Shown here: one piece after another, positions 34,945 to 42,661 of the stretch
Layout: the number at the start of each line of letters is the position of its first letter
Numbering within the stretch: the first letter of the stretch is position 1
Source: JAHRVQ01 sp963976815
GTDB lineage: Bacteria > Pseudomonadota > Gammaproteobacteria > Pseudomonadales > Azotimanducaceae
Direction: 5' to 3'
Length of the DNA stretch: 64,000 nt
Assembly (NCBI GenBank): GCA_963976815.1
Contig: CAXBLU010000015.1
Coordinates: 20,265-84,264, forward strand
The notes under the pieces: model-generated
What the model was told of the DNA's origin: nothing
The model's database searches: none
What the model saw: the letters and a program-made list of their open reading frames with translations, nothing else
Program-made: the position numbers and the translations under genes

Positions 34945-35747
34945 TGCTGCTGCACAAGCCTCCACTTAAAAGCAAACCCGGCGGCTTCACGATGGTGGAG
35001 TTGGTCATTGTGATTGTTCTGATGAGCCTCGTGTCCCTGGCGGGGGTAGAGGTGATTCGTCAATCCAGTGAGTCATACTTAAAAATGTCGAATCGGCAGG
35101 GTCTGGGTAGTGCCGCGAGATTGGCCGTCGAGCGTCTGAGCAGAGAATTTCGTAGTGCGTTACCCGGCAGTGTCAGAACTAGCGGAGATTGCATCGAGTT
35201 CTTGCCTATAGAAGTTGCAGGCACTTATGTAACCGCGCCATTCGAAAGTGCTGCTACGTCGATGACGGTAGTTCGTGTCTCGGCAGATCTTGCGGCGGAG
35301 CTCGGTCGCGTTGCTATCTATTCGGTGGGTGACAACGTTTTTGATCTGGACGCTGGCATCTTGTCTCCCGAGGCGAGTATCGGAGCTTCTGACGCGGGTA
35401 ATATTAGTACGGTTAGCTGGACTGGAAGTCATCTGTTCGAATTTGAGTCACCGACCAGTAGGTTTTATATGGTTTCAGATCCCGTCAGCTACTGTGTAGA
35501 TGGGGATAACTTGTTTCGCTATAGCAATTATGGCGTTGTAGATCCTCAGCCTTTGTTGGACGATCTTCCGACTGCCCTACCCGACAGAGCATTACTGGTT
35601 AATCAGGTATCGTCTACCGGTACTCCCTTTCGTGTGATGGATCCCGGGCTCAGTCGAAATGCGATTGTGATGATTGTGTTGTCGCTATCCACCGACGGCG
35701 AATTTCTCCAGATCACCCAGGAGGCGCAGCTTCGCAATGTGCCTTAA
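34944..35747 (+). CDS. MshO-like minor prepilin
   Basis: A 267-residue prepilin of the GspJ/PilW type. Leader rich in Lys and Pro ending KPGG, then FTMVELVIVIVLMSLVSLAG with Glu5, followed by ARLAVERLSREFRSALPGSV, the classic GspJ-type helix. Two Cys in the body (GDCIEF and SYCVDGDN). ATG overlaps the previous stop by one base (TGATG). Matches MshO in order and size. Confidence 0.82.
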   Translation: MLLHKPPLKSKPGGFTMVELVIVIVLMSLVSLAGVEVIRQSSESYLKMSNRQGLGSAARLAVERLSREFRSALPGSVRTSGDCIEFLPIEVAGTYVTAPFESAATSMTVVRVSADLAAELGRVAIYSVGDNVFDLDAGILSPEASIGASDAGNISTVSWTGSHLFEFESPTSRFYMVSDPVSYCVDGDNLFRYSNYGVVDPQPLLDDLPTALPDRALLVNQVSSTGTPFRVMDPGLSRNAIVMIVLSLSTDGEFLQITQEAQLRNVP

Positions 35748-36147
35748 TCAAACCGGCCTCGCTAGCAAGCAACAATCTGGTCTGGGACTAGTCGGCGCAA
35801 TATTTGTGATTGTTGTGGTGTCACTTCTATCGGTGGCAATGTCACGAATGCTAGAGGCCGACAAGATATCCCAGAGTTATGAAATTTTGGGGCTAAAAGC
35901 GTTACTCGCGGCTGAAAGCGGTGCTCAGTTGGCTGTCAACCGACTAATGCCCCCGGACAGTACCGGCAGCTGCGCGGATCGTACCTTTGACTTTGAAGCT
36001 TCGAGCTTGAGGTTTTGTCAGGCGGTGGTTTCATGTACTGCCATCGCAGCTAATGGCGAAGACTATTTTACGGTTTCCTCCCGGGGACGGTGTGATGCCA
36101 GTGACTTTACGGCAAGCCGCACGGTAGAAGTCAGATTGTCTCCCTAG
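35737..36147 (+). CDS. MshP-like protein (PilX/GspK-type)
   Basis: A 136-residue protein with a prepilin-like leader (LASKQQSG) and a hydrophobic helix LGLVGAIFVIVVVSLLSVAM. The Glu5 typical of pilins is missing, as in MshP/PilX. ALLAAESGAQLAVNRLMPPD is the PilX-type segment, and four Cys follow. It overlaps mshO by 11 bases and ends the pilus operon. mshQ, the large adhesin-like gene that often comes next, is not present. Confidence 0.78.
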   Translation: MCLNQTGLASKQQSGLGLVGAIFVIVVVSLLSVAMSRMLEADKISQSYEILGLKALLAAESGAQLAVNRLMPPDSTGSCADRTFDFEASSLRFCQAVVSCTAIAANGEDYFTVSSRGRCDASDFTASRTVEVRLSP

Positions 36148-36279
36148 GAAAGCTCTGATTAATGTCACTTTCCATTGGCAATTTCGTTTTGTGTCCAAAT
36201 TTGTCAACTTTTGTGGTTCGAACCTGACTCAAACGGTCCTGTTTTATGGATTGCCCATGGCAGAGCTTCCCTCTTTTTT
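36146..36279 (+). terminator. Large two-arm inverted repeat with T run after mshP
   Basis: AGGAAAGCTCTG (36146-36157) pairs with CAGAGCTTCCCT (36261-36272) with one mismatch, and CCATTGGCAAT (36172-36182) pairs with ATTGCCCATGG (36250-36260), also with one mismatch. Six Ts follow (36274-36279). The two right arms are contiguous, so one compound stem with a loop of about 67 bases is possible. It would separate the MSHA operon from the chaperone-usher genes. The long loop makes a simple terminator uncertain; a structured leader or small RNA is an alternative. Confidence 0.4.
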
Positions 36280-36361
36280 GCGTCCTGCACAAAATAAATT
36301 CAATTTTAAGTGTCTGATATATAAGGAAATAATGGTCTATTAATGGGCCGATTCAAAAAAT

Positions 36362-36377
36362 TGGCACAGCGATTGTA
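36362..36377 (+). promoter_or_regulatory. Sigma-54-like promoter of the plus-strand subunit genes
   Basis: TGGCACAGCGATTGTA matches the -24/-12 consensus TGGCAC-N5-TTGCA except for T in place of C in the -12 GC. Spacing from GG to G(T) is the required ten bases. Transcription would start about 40 bases before the ATG at 36430. Confidence 0.5.
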
Positions 36378-36429
36378 TTAGTACTGTCAGATTCCAAACA
36401 TTTGAATACAAAATAGGACGGACCCAGAC

Positions 36430-36966
36430 ATGAACAACTTCAAAAAAATTGCACTGACTACAGCCATCGCTTCTTCACTGTTTGTTGGACAGGCCTTTGC
36501 CGCGGACCAGGGTTCGCTTGGTAGCGACTCAACCGGTAAGAGTGTTGTTAGCCTCTCTATTAATGACCAGGTTCAGATCACAGGTGTTGATGACATTGCA
36601 CTGGGCGCGTTTGACGGTACTAACGATCTTACTGGCGCTACGGCATTTTGTGTTTACCGAAGTGGTGCTGGTGACTACCAGATGACGGTTAGCGCTGAAG
36701 GTAAAGCAGCTTTTGAAGTCGCTTCTGCGACAACCGGTGACACAATTGGTTTTACCACTAAGGTTGATGGCGATGCTGACGCTTCTAATGGTGCAGCAAT
36801 CGCCCATGCCGGTACCAGTGGTACTTTCTCGGGTAGCAGTGCAATTGATTGTGGAGCGAGTGATAACGCCGCGCTGGAAGTGAACTTTGCGGCTGCAGAC
36901 CTGCGAACTGCCGGTTCAGCTGCTGATTACACTGCAACTGTTGTCATCTTAGTTGAACCTATCTAA
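36430..36966 (+). CDS. Secreted fimbrial subunit-like protein, probable major subunit
   Basis: A 178-residue exported protein: signal peptide ending VGQAFAA, then a beta-rich, Ala/Gly/Thr/Asp-rich domain. Its pattern (DDIALGAFDG, then TAFCVYRSGAGDYQMTVSA, a second Cys in SSAIDCGASDNAALEV and a final YTATVVILVEP strand) recurs in the C-terminal half of the 37388 protein and, more distantly, in the 41616 protein. I read them as one subunit family. High Ala/Gly content, its first place and an AGGACGG ribosome site fit an abundant major pilin. Function is inferred from the usher and chaperone genes nearby. Confidence 0.65.
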   Translation: MNNFKKIALTTAIASSLFVGQAFAADQGSLGSDSTGKSVVSLSINDQVQITGVDDIALGAFDGTNDLTGATAFCVYRSGAGDYQMTVSAEGKAAFEVASATTGDTIGFTTKVDGDADASNGAAIAHAGTSGTFSGSSAIDCGASDNAALEVNFAAADLRTAGSAADYTATVVILVEPI

Positions 36967-36983
36967 GCCTCTCGGCGAGATTT

Positions 36984-37385
36984 ATGAAACTTCTACTGAA
37001 ACAAACCGGATTGGCCATGACACTGATGTGTCTGGCCAATTTGGCGTTAGGGACTGAGATTGTGGTCTCTAGCACGCTAACGGGTGTTCAATCGATTCGA
37101 TCTCCCCAGCCCGCAATGTCGGCGGGAAAGCTAAGTTTGCAGCTTCCTCCCAAGATTGCTGTGACAATACCTGGTTCCTTTGACGTCGCTACTGACGCTT
37201 TTTCGATGTGTGTGAGTGCCGAGCGCGACGGACCAGAGCTGTTTGTTTCTGCAACTCAGATTGGCTTGCGGAAAACACCGGTAAGCAAAATGGGATGCGA
37301 CATCCAAAACAACGTCAAACTTGATCTTCAGACAAATCCAAATCAGAGTGGAAAAATCGTTACACTGTTGCTTGCACCGGAGTAA
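36984..37385 (+). CDS. Small secreted protein, shortened member of the subunit family
   Basis: A 133-residue protein with a signal peptide (AMTLMCLANLALGTE). The mature part has two Cys (FSMCVSAERDGP and KMGCDIQNN) and ends IVTLLLAPE, like the VILVEP and TLLVAPL endings of its neighbours. It lacks much of the middle of the longer subunits, so it may be a minor, adaptor or terminating subunit. No standard domain name is recognised. It lies 17 bp after the major subunit and two bases before the next gene. Confidence 0.6.
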   Translation: MKLLLKQTGLAMTLMCLANLALGTEIVVSSTLTGVQSIRSPQPAMSAGKLSLQLPPKIAVTIPGSFDVATDAFSMCVSAERDGPELFVSATQIGLRKTPVSKMGCDIQNNVKLDLQTNPNQSGKIVTLLLAPE

Positions 37386-37387
37386 GC

Positions 37388-38377
37388 ATGCATCGAATTT
37401 TCTGCATTTCATTGATTCTACTCATCTGTCTACCGGCGAATGCCCGCCTACGGGATTACGTCAACGTAGCGGCGTTGTCTAATCGAAATCTCGGTACCTG
37501 GTCAGCCGGTGATGGTGATCGTGTTTGGCAAAGTACACATTGTGTTGCGTCATCAAACTACAACAATACCTACAACGATCCGCCTCCAGTCGTATCTCCG
37601 GCGGCTGTCCATGAGCCCTACCAATTTCGCATTACCGATACTGCTGCAGCAACGGGCTACCATCTTTATTTAGACGATGATCCTTCGAATACCGGTAATG
37701 CCCGAATTGAAGCCACCTTTGAACACAGAGATATCAAGGTCGGCACTGGATACGAAGTCTTGAGTGATGGTGTTTACGATACCCATGGGCATACGGGCCA
37801 ATTCAAGCGTTGTAACAATGGTGACAATTCGGAAATTCAAATGACCCTTAACGAGACTGAGCTGGTGAATGCTCGAGCTGGACAATATCGAGGCCGCTTT
37901 GAAGCTGAGGCAACCGGCGGCAGCTCCGGCACAACTACCCATAGCCGAAATCTTGTGATGAGGGTAACGGTGGCTGAAATCGTTCGCGTCAGTTCCCTCG
38001 ATAATGTGTTACTTGGTAACTGGAGCGGCAGTGGAGATATGCAAGGGGATGAGACGTTTTGCGTTTATAGCAATAACGATTCCGCCGGTTATACCATTGA
38101 CTTTTCTTCCCCGAATAAGAGTGGCAACGTATTCCGACTTGGAAACGACACGCTCACTGAATTTGTTGAATATGATTTGGTGTTTGCTGATTCTGCGCTT
38201 GGAACAGGTACTGCCGTTGGTAGGAGAACCGTATCCGGCACCGGAAGTAACTCCGCAGCAGATTGTGGCAGTGTGGATAACGCCAGAATATCGGTAAATG
38301 TATCTGCTGCTAGTCTTGGTGCGGCAACTCCAGACAGCTACTCCGACACGATTACATTACTTGTTGCGCCTCTATAG
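37388..38377 (+). CDS. Two-domain secreted subunit, possible tip adhesin
   Basis: A 329-residue exported protein (signal peptide ending LPANARL). It has two related halves: each opens with a Leu-Gly-x-Trp-Ser element (NLGTWSAGDGDRVWQSTHC and LLGNWSGSGDMQGDETFC) and contains two conserved Cys, and the C-terminal half is clearly similar to the 36430 protein, ending TITLLVAPL. A two-domain protein with a receptor-like N-terminal half is the plan of tip adhesins in chaperone-usher pili. The binding target is unknown. Convergent with the usher gene (6-bp overlap). Confidence 0.62.
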   Translation: MHRIFCISLILLICLPANARLRDYVNVAALSNRNLGTWSAGDGDRVWQSTHCVASSNYNNTYNDPPPVVSPAAVHEPYQFRITDTAAATGYHLYLDDDPSNTGNARIEATFEHRDIKVGTGYEVLSDGVYDTHGHTGQFKRCNNGDNSEIQMTLNETELVNARAGQYRGRFEAEATGGSSGTTTHSRNLVMRVTVAEIVRVSSLDNVLLGNWSGSGDMQGDETFCVYSNNDSAGYTIDFSSPNKSGNVFRLGNDTLTEFVEYDLVFADSALGTGTAVGRRTVSGTGSNSAADCGSVDNARISVNVSAASLGAATPDSYSDTITLLVAPL

Positions 38378-40849
38378 CGGCTGACAAGTTAAGGTCCCCA
38401 GGGTGGCAATAAGGTTTTCTTCTGGAAGCTCCGGCAGCTCAACTGAACAACGATTGGTGCGGGTTCGAACGGTTATGGTTTTAGTATTCGATTTGATTTC
38501 CGCCTGAAATACACCGAAGTCGTCGGTGGTTGCAAGACCCACAACACCTTCAATCAAACCATTTTGAATCGGCGTGCCGGTTGCATCGTTAATTTGTCCG
38601 AAGGCAACCAGAATTCGACTCGCCTCCCAGGTCAGGGTGATCACATTGCCGGGATATAGTGTTGTGGTTTGTGTTGTGGTGTCAAAATCTAATAGAGCAG
38701 AACCTTTTGACCGTAGGGCAATGTTGTAGGTTCGAAACGGGGCTAGAGGCACAAGGCTCTTGCTACCAATTGCTGCATTGTCTCTTACCAGCTTGTTTAC
38801 CTCGACATCAAAATAGGCATCGGCGGCCTCGCCTTTAATGTCGAGTATGACGGCGGAACGTGCCTGGCGCTTACCGCCGAAAGTAAACGTGTCTCGGTTT
38901 GCAATAATACTCGTGTAGAAACTAGCGCCGTAACTGATGGCATCTTTTTCTTCAGAATAAACCGTTTCAATATTGGCGCGACCCAACTGGGAGGCAATAT
39001 TAAATTCTGATTCAAGGCTACGATCGAATTGTTCGTCCACGGCGCGTAACGCAACGCTGACATCCGACAAATAGCGATCACCGTCCTGCCAGGTTGAGCT
39101 TAGATTGCTGTTAATTCCTGATTCAGTTTGCCGCCCTTCGTTGTCCTCATAATAACCCTGGCTAGTGAGGCTGGTTTGCCATCGGTTACCTTTTACGGAC
39201 ATGCGCGCGCCGAGCAATACCTGCCAGTCGCCGTTGTCTCGACTGGCCTGCAAACTAGTTGAAATTACCTGGTTGTGAAAAACATAAGACGGGAATTCGT
39301 ACCTCAAGCCATAGTTTTTGTCCGTGGCACTTAAACGTTTGTTATATCGCGCACTCAAATGAAGTGAGCCCTGACCAATGGGTCGAGATGCAGTCAGTGA
39401 TCCCTGGGTGAGGGTACTGCCTAGTAATGAATTTCCCTCGCTGCGGGTTTCTCTAAGATTTGCGCCCAACGTCACATTACCGATGCGAAAGTTAGAAATG
39501 ATATTTGCCGCCCGAGCCTGGTTCGCCCCAAGGGCGACGTTGAATCGAAGGTCGTAGTTTCGACCGAGACGAAAAATTCCCGCCTCAACCAGGTTTTGGT
39601 CTGTGTCCGAGATAAAGCCAAATTCACCGCCAAAATCCCGAGTGATGCGTCGACTAAGCCCAAAGCGAATCAACTCCTGACCGTTGCGACTGGGTAAGGT
39701 ATGGTCGAGGGATTTACTGACCTGTTCGCCCAGGTCAACAAAATACAAGTTCTGACCGAGGGGCGGGAGGCGACTGGACTTCACATAGAAGCGGGTTTCT
39801 TCGCGAATGCCTCCGGCGCTATCGCGAATTCTCAATACAATATCGTAGGCCCCGCCAGGAAGTTGAGAGGTATCGAGTATTTGATTGCCGGTCTCGTATA
39901 TGTCGGTGGTTATGAGTCGGCCATCTTTGAGTATGTCGACTCTGCTTCGGCTGTCTAAGAATAGTTGCAGTTCATTTCCCGAGGACTGGTCGAGATCAGT
40001 CCGGGTGTCCAGGGAGCTACCAAAACTCACCCCAAGAAAATCCGATTCGCGGATGAACACCAATGAGCCGGGGCTGGACCTAAATATCCCCGCTTGAAAT
40101 TGTTGTCCAGCAAACTCCCGCTGCAGGGCCAGGGTGTCGAAAGTGAGATCTTCTGTTTCGTTGTAGTTGCTGACTGCTACCAACCGGCTCTCTCGAAAAG
40201 CAATGGTGGTTGAGTTGGCGACGTTGTAACTCTCATCCCTGCCTTCTTCACCATTCACCGTTGCGGAAAGTACGTTGAGTAACGACAGGCCAGAATCAGA
40301 AGCCGGAAGAAATTTATCAATCCCCGCGTCCCTCACCGAAAGCAGGTCTTTAGATAGAAACAGGTCTACTCGGAATCGATTCTCATCGAAAATCACCTCG
40401 ACGGTGGTTGGGTTTAGTTTTCCGCAATTGCTTTGGTTTGCGTTTAGACAAACCAGGCCGCTATTGCTGTTTAATTCTTCGGTCAAGAATTGCTCGAGCT
40501 GCTCCGGATCAAGCAGGTCAGGTATCTTTGCAACAACTGAATGAGGCTCCAGCAGGGTAATATCGTTAGGCGTGAAGGTTGCTAGAGTTGAAATGAGATA
40601 GGAGCCACCGTAATAGATGTCGACCTGGGTTGTCTGGGGTTCCAATAGGTGTTCAAAGCCTGGCGGTACAAAGCGCTTTTTCTTGGTAGGCTTATCCGCG
40701 CTGGTTTTTGTGGTGGTGGTTTTTGGTTGGGCTTCCGGCGCAAAGCTGCTAACAAATTTGGTTTTGTCAGGTGCCTCAGTTAGCTTCTCCGCAGGCGCTA
40801 GAAGTGGGAAAAGTATCGCAACAAAAAATATCTGCAGTGGTCGACACAC
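38372..40849 (-). CDS. Outer-membrane usher, alternate (CFA/I-CS1/TcfC-like) type
   Basis: An 825-residue outer-membrane protein: signal peptide, Thr/Lys-rich linker, N-terminal domain (VDIYYGGSYLISTLATFTP), a long region of alternating beta strands (about residues 230-700) and C-terminal domains. The stretch RVDILKDGRLITTDIYETGN followed by DTSQLPGGAYDIVLRIRDSA resembles the E-set-like part of TcfC/CfaC ushers more than FimD. A Cys pair is in the N-terminal domain (LVCLNANQSNCG) and another near the C-terminus. GTG start 40849, 14 bp after the chaperone stop. It would secrete and assemble the subunits coded on both strands. Confidence 0.72.
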   Translation of the reverse strand: MCRPLQIFFVAILFPLLAPAEKLTEAPDKTKFVSSFAPEAQPKTTTTKTSADKPTKKKRFVPPGFEHLLEPQTTQVDIYYGGSYLISTLATFTPNDITLLEPHSVVAKIPDLLDPEQLEQFLTEELNSNSGLVCLNANQSNCGKLNPTTVEVIFDENRFRVDLFLSKDLLSVRDAGIDKFLPASDSGLSLLNVLSATVNGEEGRDESYNVANSTTIAFRESRLVAVSNYNETEDLTFDTLALQREFAGQQFQAGIFRSSPGSLVFIRESDFLGVSFGSSLDTRTDLDQSSGNELQLFLDSRSRVDILKDGRLITTDIYETGNQILDTSQLPGGAYDIVLRIRDSAGGIREETRFYVKSSRLPPLGQNLYFVDLGEQVSKSLDHTLPSRNGQELIRFGLSRRITRDFGGEFGFISDTDQNLVEAGIFRLGRNYDLRFNVALGANQARAANIISNFRIGNVTLGANLRETRSEGNSLLGSTLTQGSLTASRPIGQGSLHLSARYNKRLSATDKNYGLRYEFPSYVFHNQVISTSLQASRDNGDWQVLLGARMSVKGNRWQTSLTSQGYYEDNEGRQTESGINSNLSSTWQDGDRYLSDVSVALRAVDEQFDRSLESEFNIASQLGRANIETVYSEEKDAISYGASFYTSIIANRDTFTFGGKRQARSAVILDIKGEAADAYFDVEVNKLVRDNAAIGSKSLVPLAPFRTYNIALRSKGSALLDFDTTTQTTTLYPGNVITLTWEASRILVAFGQINDATGTPIQNGLIEGVVGLATTDDFGVFQAEIKSNTKTITVRTRTNRCSVELPELPEENLIATLGTLTCQPL

Positions 40850-40863
40850 CGGGGAATCCAGTA

Positions 40864-41583
40864 TCAGGGATAGACCTGGGTCTTGATGCCATCAAATGAT
40901 CGAATGGAGTAGGTGACTGGAGCATCAAAGGGCAGTTCCAACTGCCATTCGTTGTTTGCATAGAGTCGCCGGCTCGTCAGATCTTTACATTCAGTGCTGT
41001 TGCTGGGGTTACATTGTTTGCCATCGGAAAGCAGCACATTGGTATTGCCGTTATTTACAAAGGTCATCATTTTGCCGTTCCGCTGGGCGTTTAAGGTCGA
41101 GGCAGGGCTGTCAGGTTGGATAATGGCGAGTATCTGATAGGCCACAACAATACGCAGTTGGCTACTATCTTCTTCTAACGGCGGAACAATAGGCGTGACA
41201 TTTATTCTATATATGCGCTCCTCGGTGTTGTCCGGTTTCAGATTTACAATCCGAATCAGTTTTTGACCATTGGGCGGAATGACCAATTTGTTCGGTGTGG
41301 CGAGTAGCTTTAGCTTACTCGGGTCGGTTACCGTGGCTCTGATTTCATCAACGGTGCCGGCTTTTGTGACTTCTAGCACCTCAACCTGGACATACATATC
41401 TTCGGTGTCAGAGTTGGTGACTTTAATGTCCTGTCGTGCGGGTTCGCCCGGCTCAAAAACGACAATAGAACGGTCAACGTACATATCAGCCGTGGCGGTA
41501 GCACAGAAAAAAGTACTGAAAATGGTGCTGAGTAAAGCTGCAAAGACTAGCGCGGCACGCCTGGAGTGTGTGGGTCTGATCAT
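40864..41583 (-). CDS. Periplasmic pilus chaperone, CfaA-like
   Basis: A 239-residue protein with signal peptide (ALVFAALLSTIFSTFFCATA). The domain-1 strand MYVDRSIVVFEPGEPARQDI, ATPNKLVIPPNGQKLIRIVN (donor-strand region) and EERIYRINVTPIVPP match the PapD-like double-Ig fold, with the basic residues that clamp the subunit C-terminus. Domain 2 has a Cys pair (KQCNPSNSTECK). It would fold subunits and deliver them to the usher. I chose ATG 41583 because AAGGGA precedes it; the frame extends to 41619, overlapping the upstream subunit gene. Confidence 0.78.
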   Translation of the reverse strand: MIRPTHSRRAALVFAALLSTIFSTFFCATATADMYVDRSIVVFEPGEPARQDIKVTNSDTEDMYVQVEVLEVTKAGTVDEIRATVTDPSKLKLLATPNKLVIPPNGQKLIRIVNLKPDNTEERIYRINVTPIVPPLEEDSSQLRIVVAYQILAIIQPDSPASTLNAQRNGKMMTFVNNGNTNVLLSDGKQCNPSNSTECKDLTSRRLYANNEWQLELPFDAPVTYSIRSFDGIKTQVYP

Positions 41584-41615
41584 GCTGTTCCCTTGTTTAC
41601 TTGCCGATGAGTCTA

Positions 41616-42140
41616 TCATACCGGTGCGACGACCAGTGTCAGAGCGCCGCTGTATAAACCAGAATCGGCTGCCTCGAGATCTGCGGCGAGAAATTGAATG
41701 TTAAAGTTTGGTTGTCCGTCGCAGGCATCTTTGTCGGCAAGCACTGCGTAAACAGGTGACGGTTTGCCAGGGCTAAGTTGATCGTATTGGATGCTGCCCT
41801 GCTGGCCATTGTAAGAAATGGCATAGCGCAGTTCATTTCCCTCTTTATTGGTCAGTGAGAAGCTGGTTTGGCTACTGCTGCTGCCGTAGGCAATGATGGA
41901 ATAGCGGGTGCTGGCATTGCCTTTGACACAAAAGAATTCCTCGTAGTTTGCATCCACGTCCCGTCGTTCAATATCGAAGTGCACATCAGAAATTGTGTCG
42001 ATCGATAATGAAGGCAGAATTGCGAGGGAAATGGTCACACGGGAAGACGCTTGATCCTCAGGCTTGCGGCTCTCAGCGAATGCAAAATGACCCGACAATA
42101 AGAATAGGGCCAGCACAAAAGTGATGGGGTAGTGTTTCAT
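41616..42140 (-). CDS. Secreted fimbrial subunit-like protein, minus-strand operon
   Basis: A 174-residue exported protein with signal peptide LALFLLSGHFAFAES. Pattern: VTISLAILPSLSIDTISDVH, FFCVKGNASTRYSIIAYGSS, a second Cys in LADKDACDGQPNFNIQF, and LTLVVAPV at the end. This resembles the 36430 and 37388 proteins, including Cys spacing and final strand, but identity is low. It is the first gene of a subunit-chaperone-usher unit with a sigma-54-like promoter at 42176-42191. Confidence 0.65.
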   Translation of the reverse strand: MKHYPITFVLALFLLSGHFAFAESRKPEDQASSRVTISLAILPSLSIDTISDVHFDIERRDVDANYEEFFCVKGNASTRYSIIAYGSSSSQTSFSLTNKEGNELRYAISYNGQQGSIQYDQLSPGKPSPVYAVLADKDACDGQPNFNIQFLAADLEAADSGLYSGALTLVVAPV

Positions 42141-42175
42141 AAGTCCGTTTAAAGTACGTATCTAATAGATGGTAA

Positions 42176-42191
42176 TGCAGAGACTATGCCA
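42176..42191 (-). promoter_or_regulatory. Sigma-54-like promoter of the subunit-chaperone-usher operon
   Basis: On the minus strand TGGCATAGTCTCTGCA has the -24 GG and -12 GC exactly ten bases apart, with CTGCA instead of TTGCA. The first gene starts 36 bases downstream of the element, at 42140. Confidence 0.6.
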
Positions 42192-42310
42192 GTGTCACGG
42201 ATTGAAACTAGTGCTGGCTACTGTGTGTGAGCGCTTGCTAACGTTTAAGATGACGTCACATCAGGTCTGGATGTGACCTATTAGGCTGGTTGCCTGGGAT
42301 GGTGACCTTT

Positions 42311-42355
42311 AGTGAAGGTTCGAGTAGTAAAGGTTCAAGTAGAAAAAGTTCAAGC
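42311..42355 (-). repeat. Tandem repeat, 3 x 15 bp, abutting the stop codon of the 42356-42604 gene
   Basis: Plus-strand units AGTGAAGGTTCGAGT (42311-42325), AGTAAAGGTTCAAGT (42326-42340) and AGAAAAAGTTCAAGC (42341-42355) match each other at 12-13 of 15 positions for neighbouring copies. The array starts on the base immediately after the TAG stop (42356-42358 on the minus strand). Confidence 0.88.
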
Positions 42356-42604
42356 CTAAATAGGAATGATCCAGACCACCTGTTGGCCATTCGAATCAAC
42401 TGACTGGGACTGGAGTAGATCTGTGTCGCAGAAGACTTCGTCGAGGCTCACGGCGCAGCTTTGAAATTGTGGTTCAAAATTTTCTTCTGGAAGCAGGTTT
42501 ACTGCAATCTGAATCGTCACCGAAGCGGTGCCGTTAGCGCTGCTGAGGACCGGCGCTAGTAGAGCGAATATCAGGCAGCCGGTTGTGATGACTCGATTTA
42601 TCAT
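42356..42604 (-). CDS. Small secreted protein of unknown function
   Basis: An 82-residue protein with a clear signal peptide (GCLIFALLAPVLSSANG). The short mature part begins ASVTIQIAVNLLPEENF, close to the subunit-family start (VTISLAILPSL), then has two Cys (QSCAVSLDEVFC). It ends soon after, at VVWIIPI, without a second half. It may be a degenerate or miniature subunit belonging to the chaperone-usher group. No strong ribosome binding site is present before ATG 42604. ntrC ends 57 bp upstream. Confidence 0.6.
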   Translation of the reverse strand: MINRVITTGCLIFALLAPVLSSANGTASVTIQIAVNLLPEENFEPQFQSCAVSLDEVFCDTDLLQSQSVDSNGQQVVWIIPI

Positions 42605-42661
42605 GATTGGATTAAAGGCTGAATTGTCATGAGTTGCAACTACAGTCTGTCGGCCGCTTGC

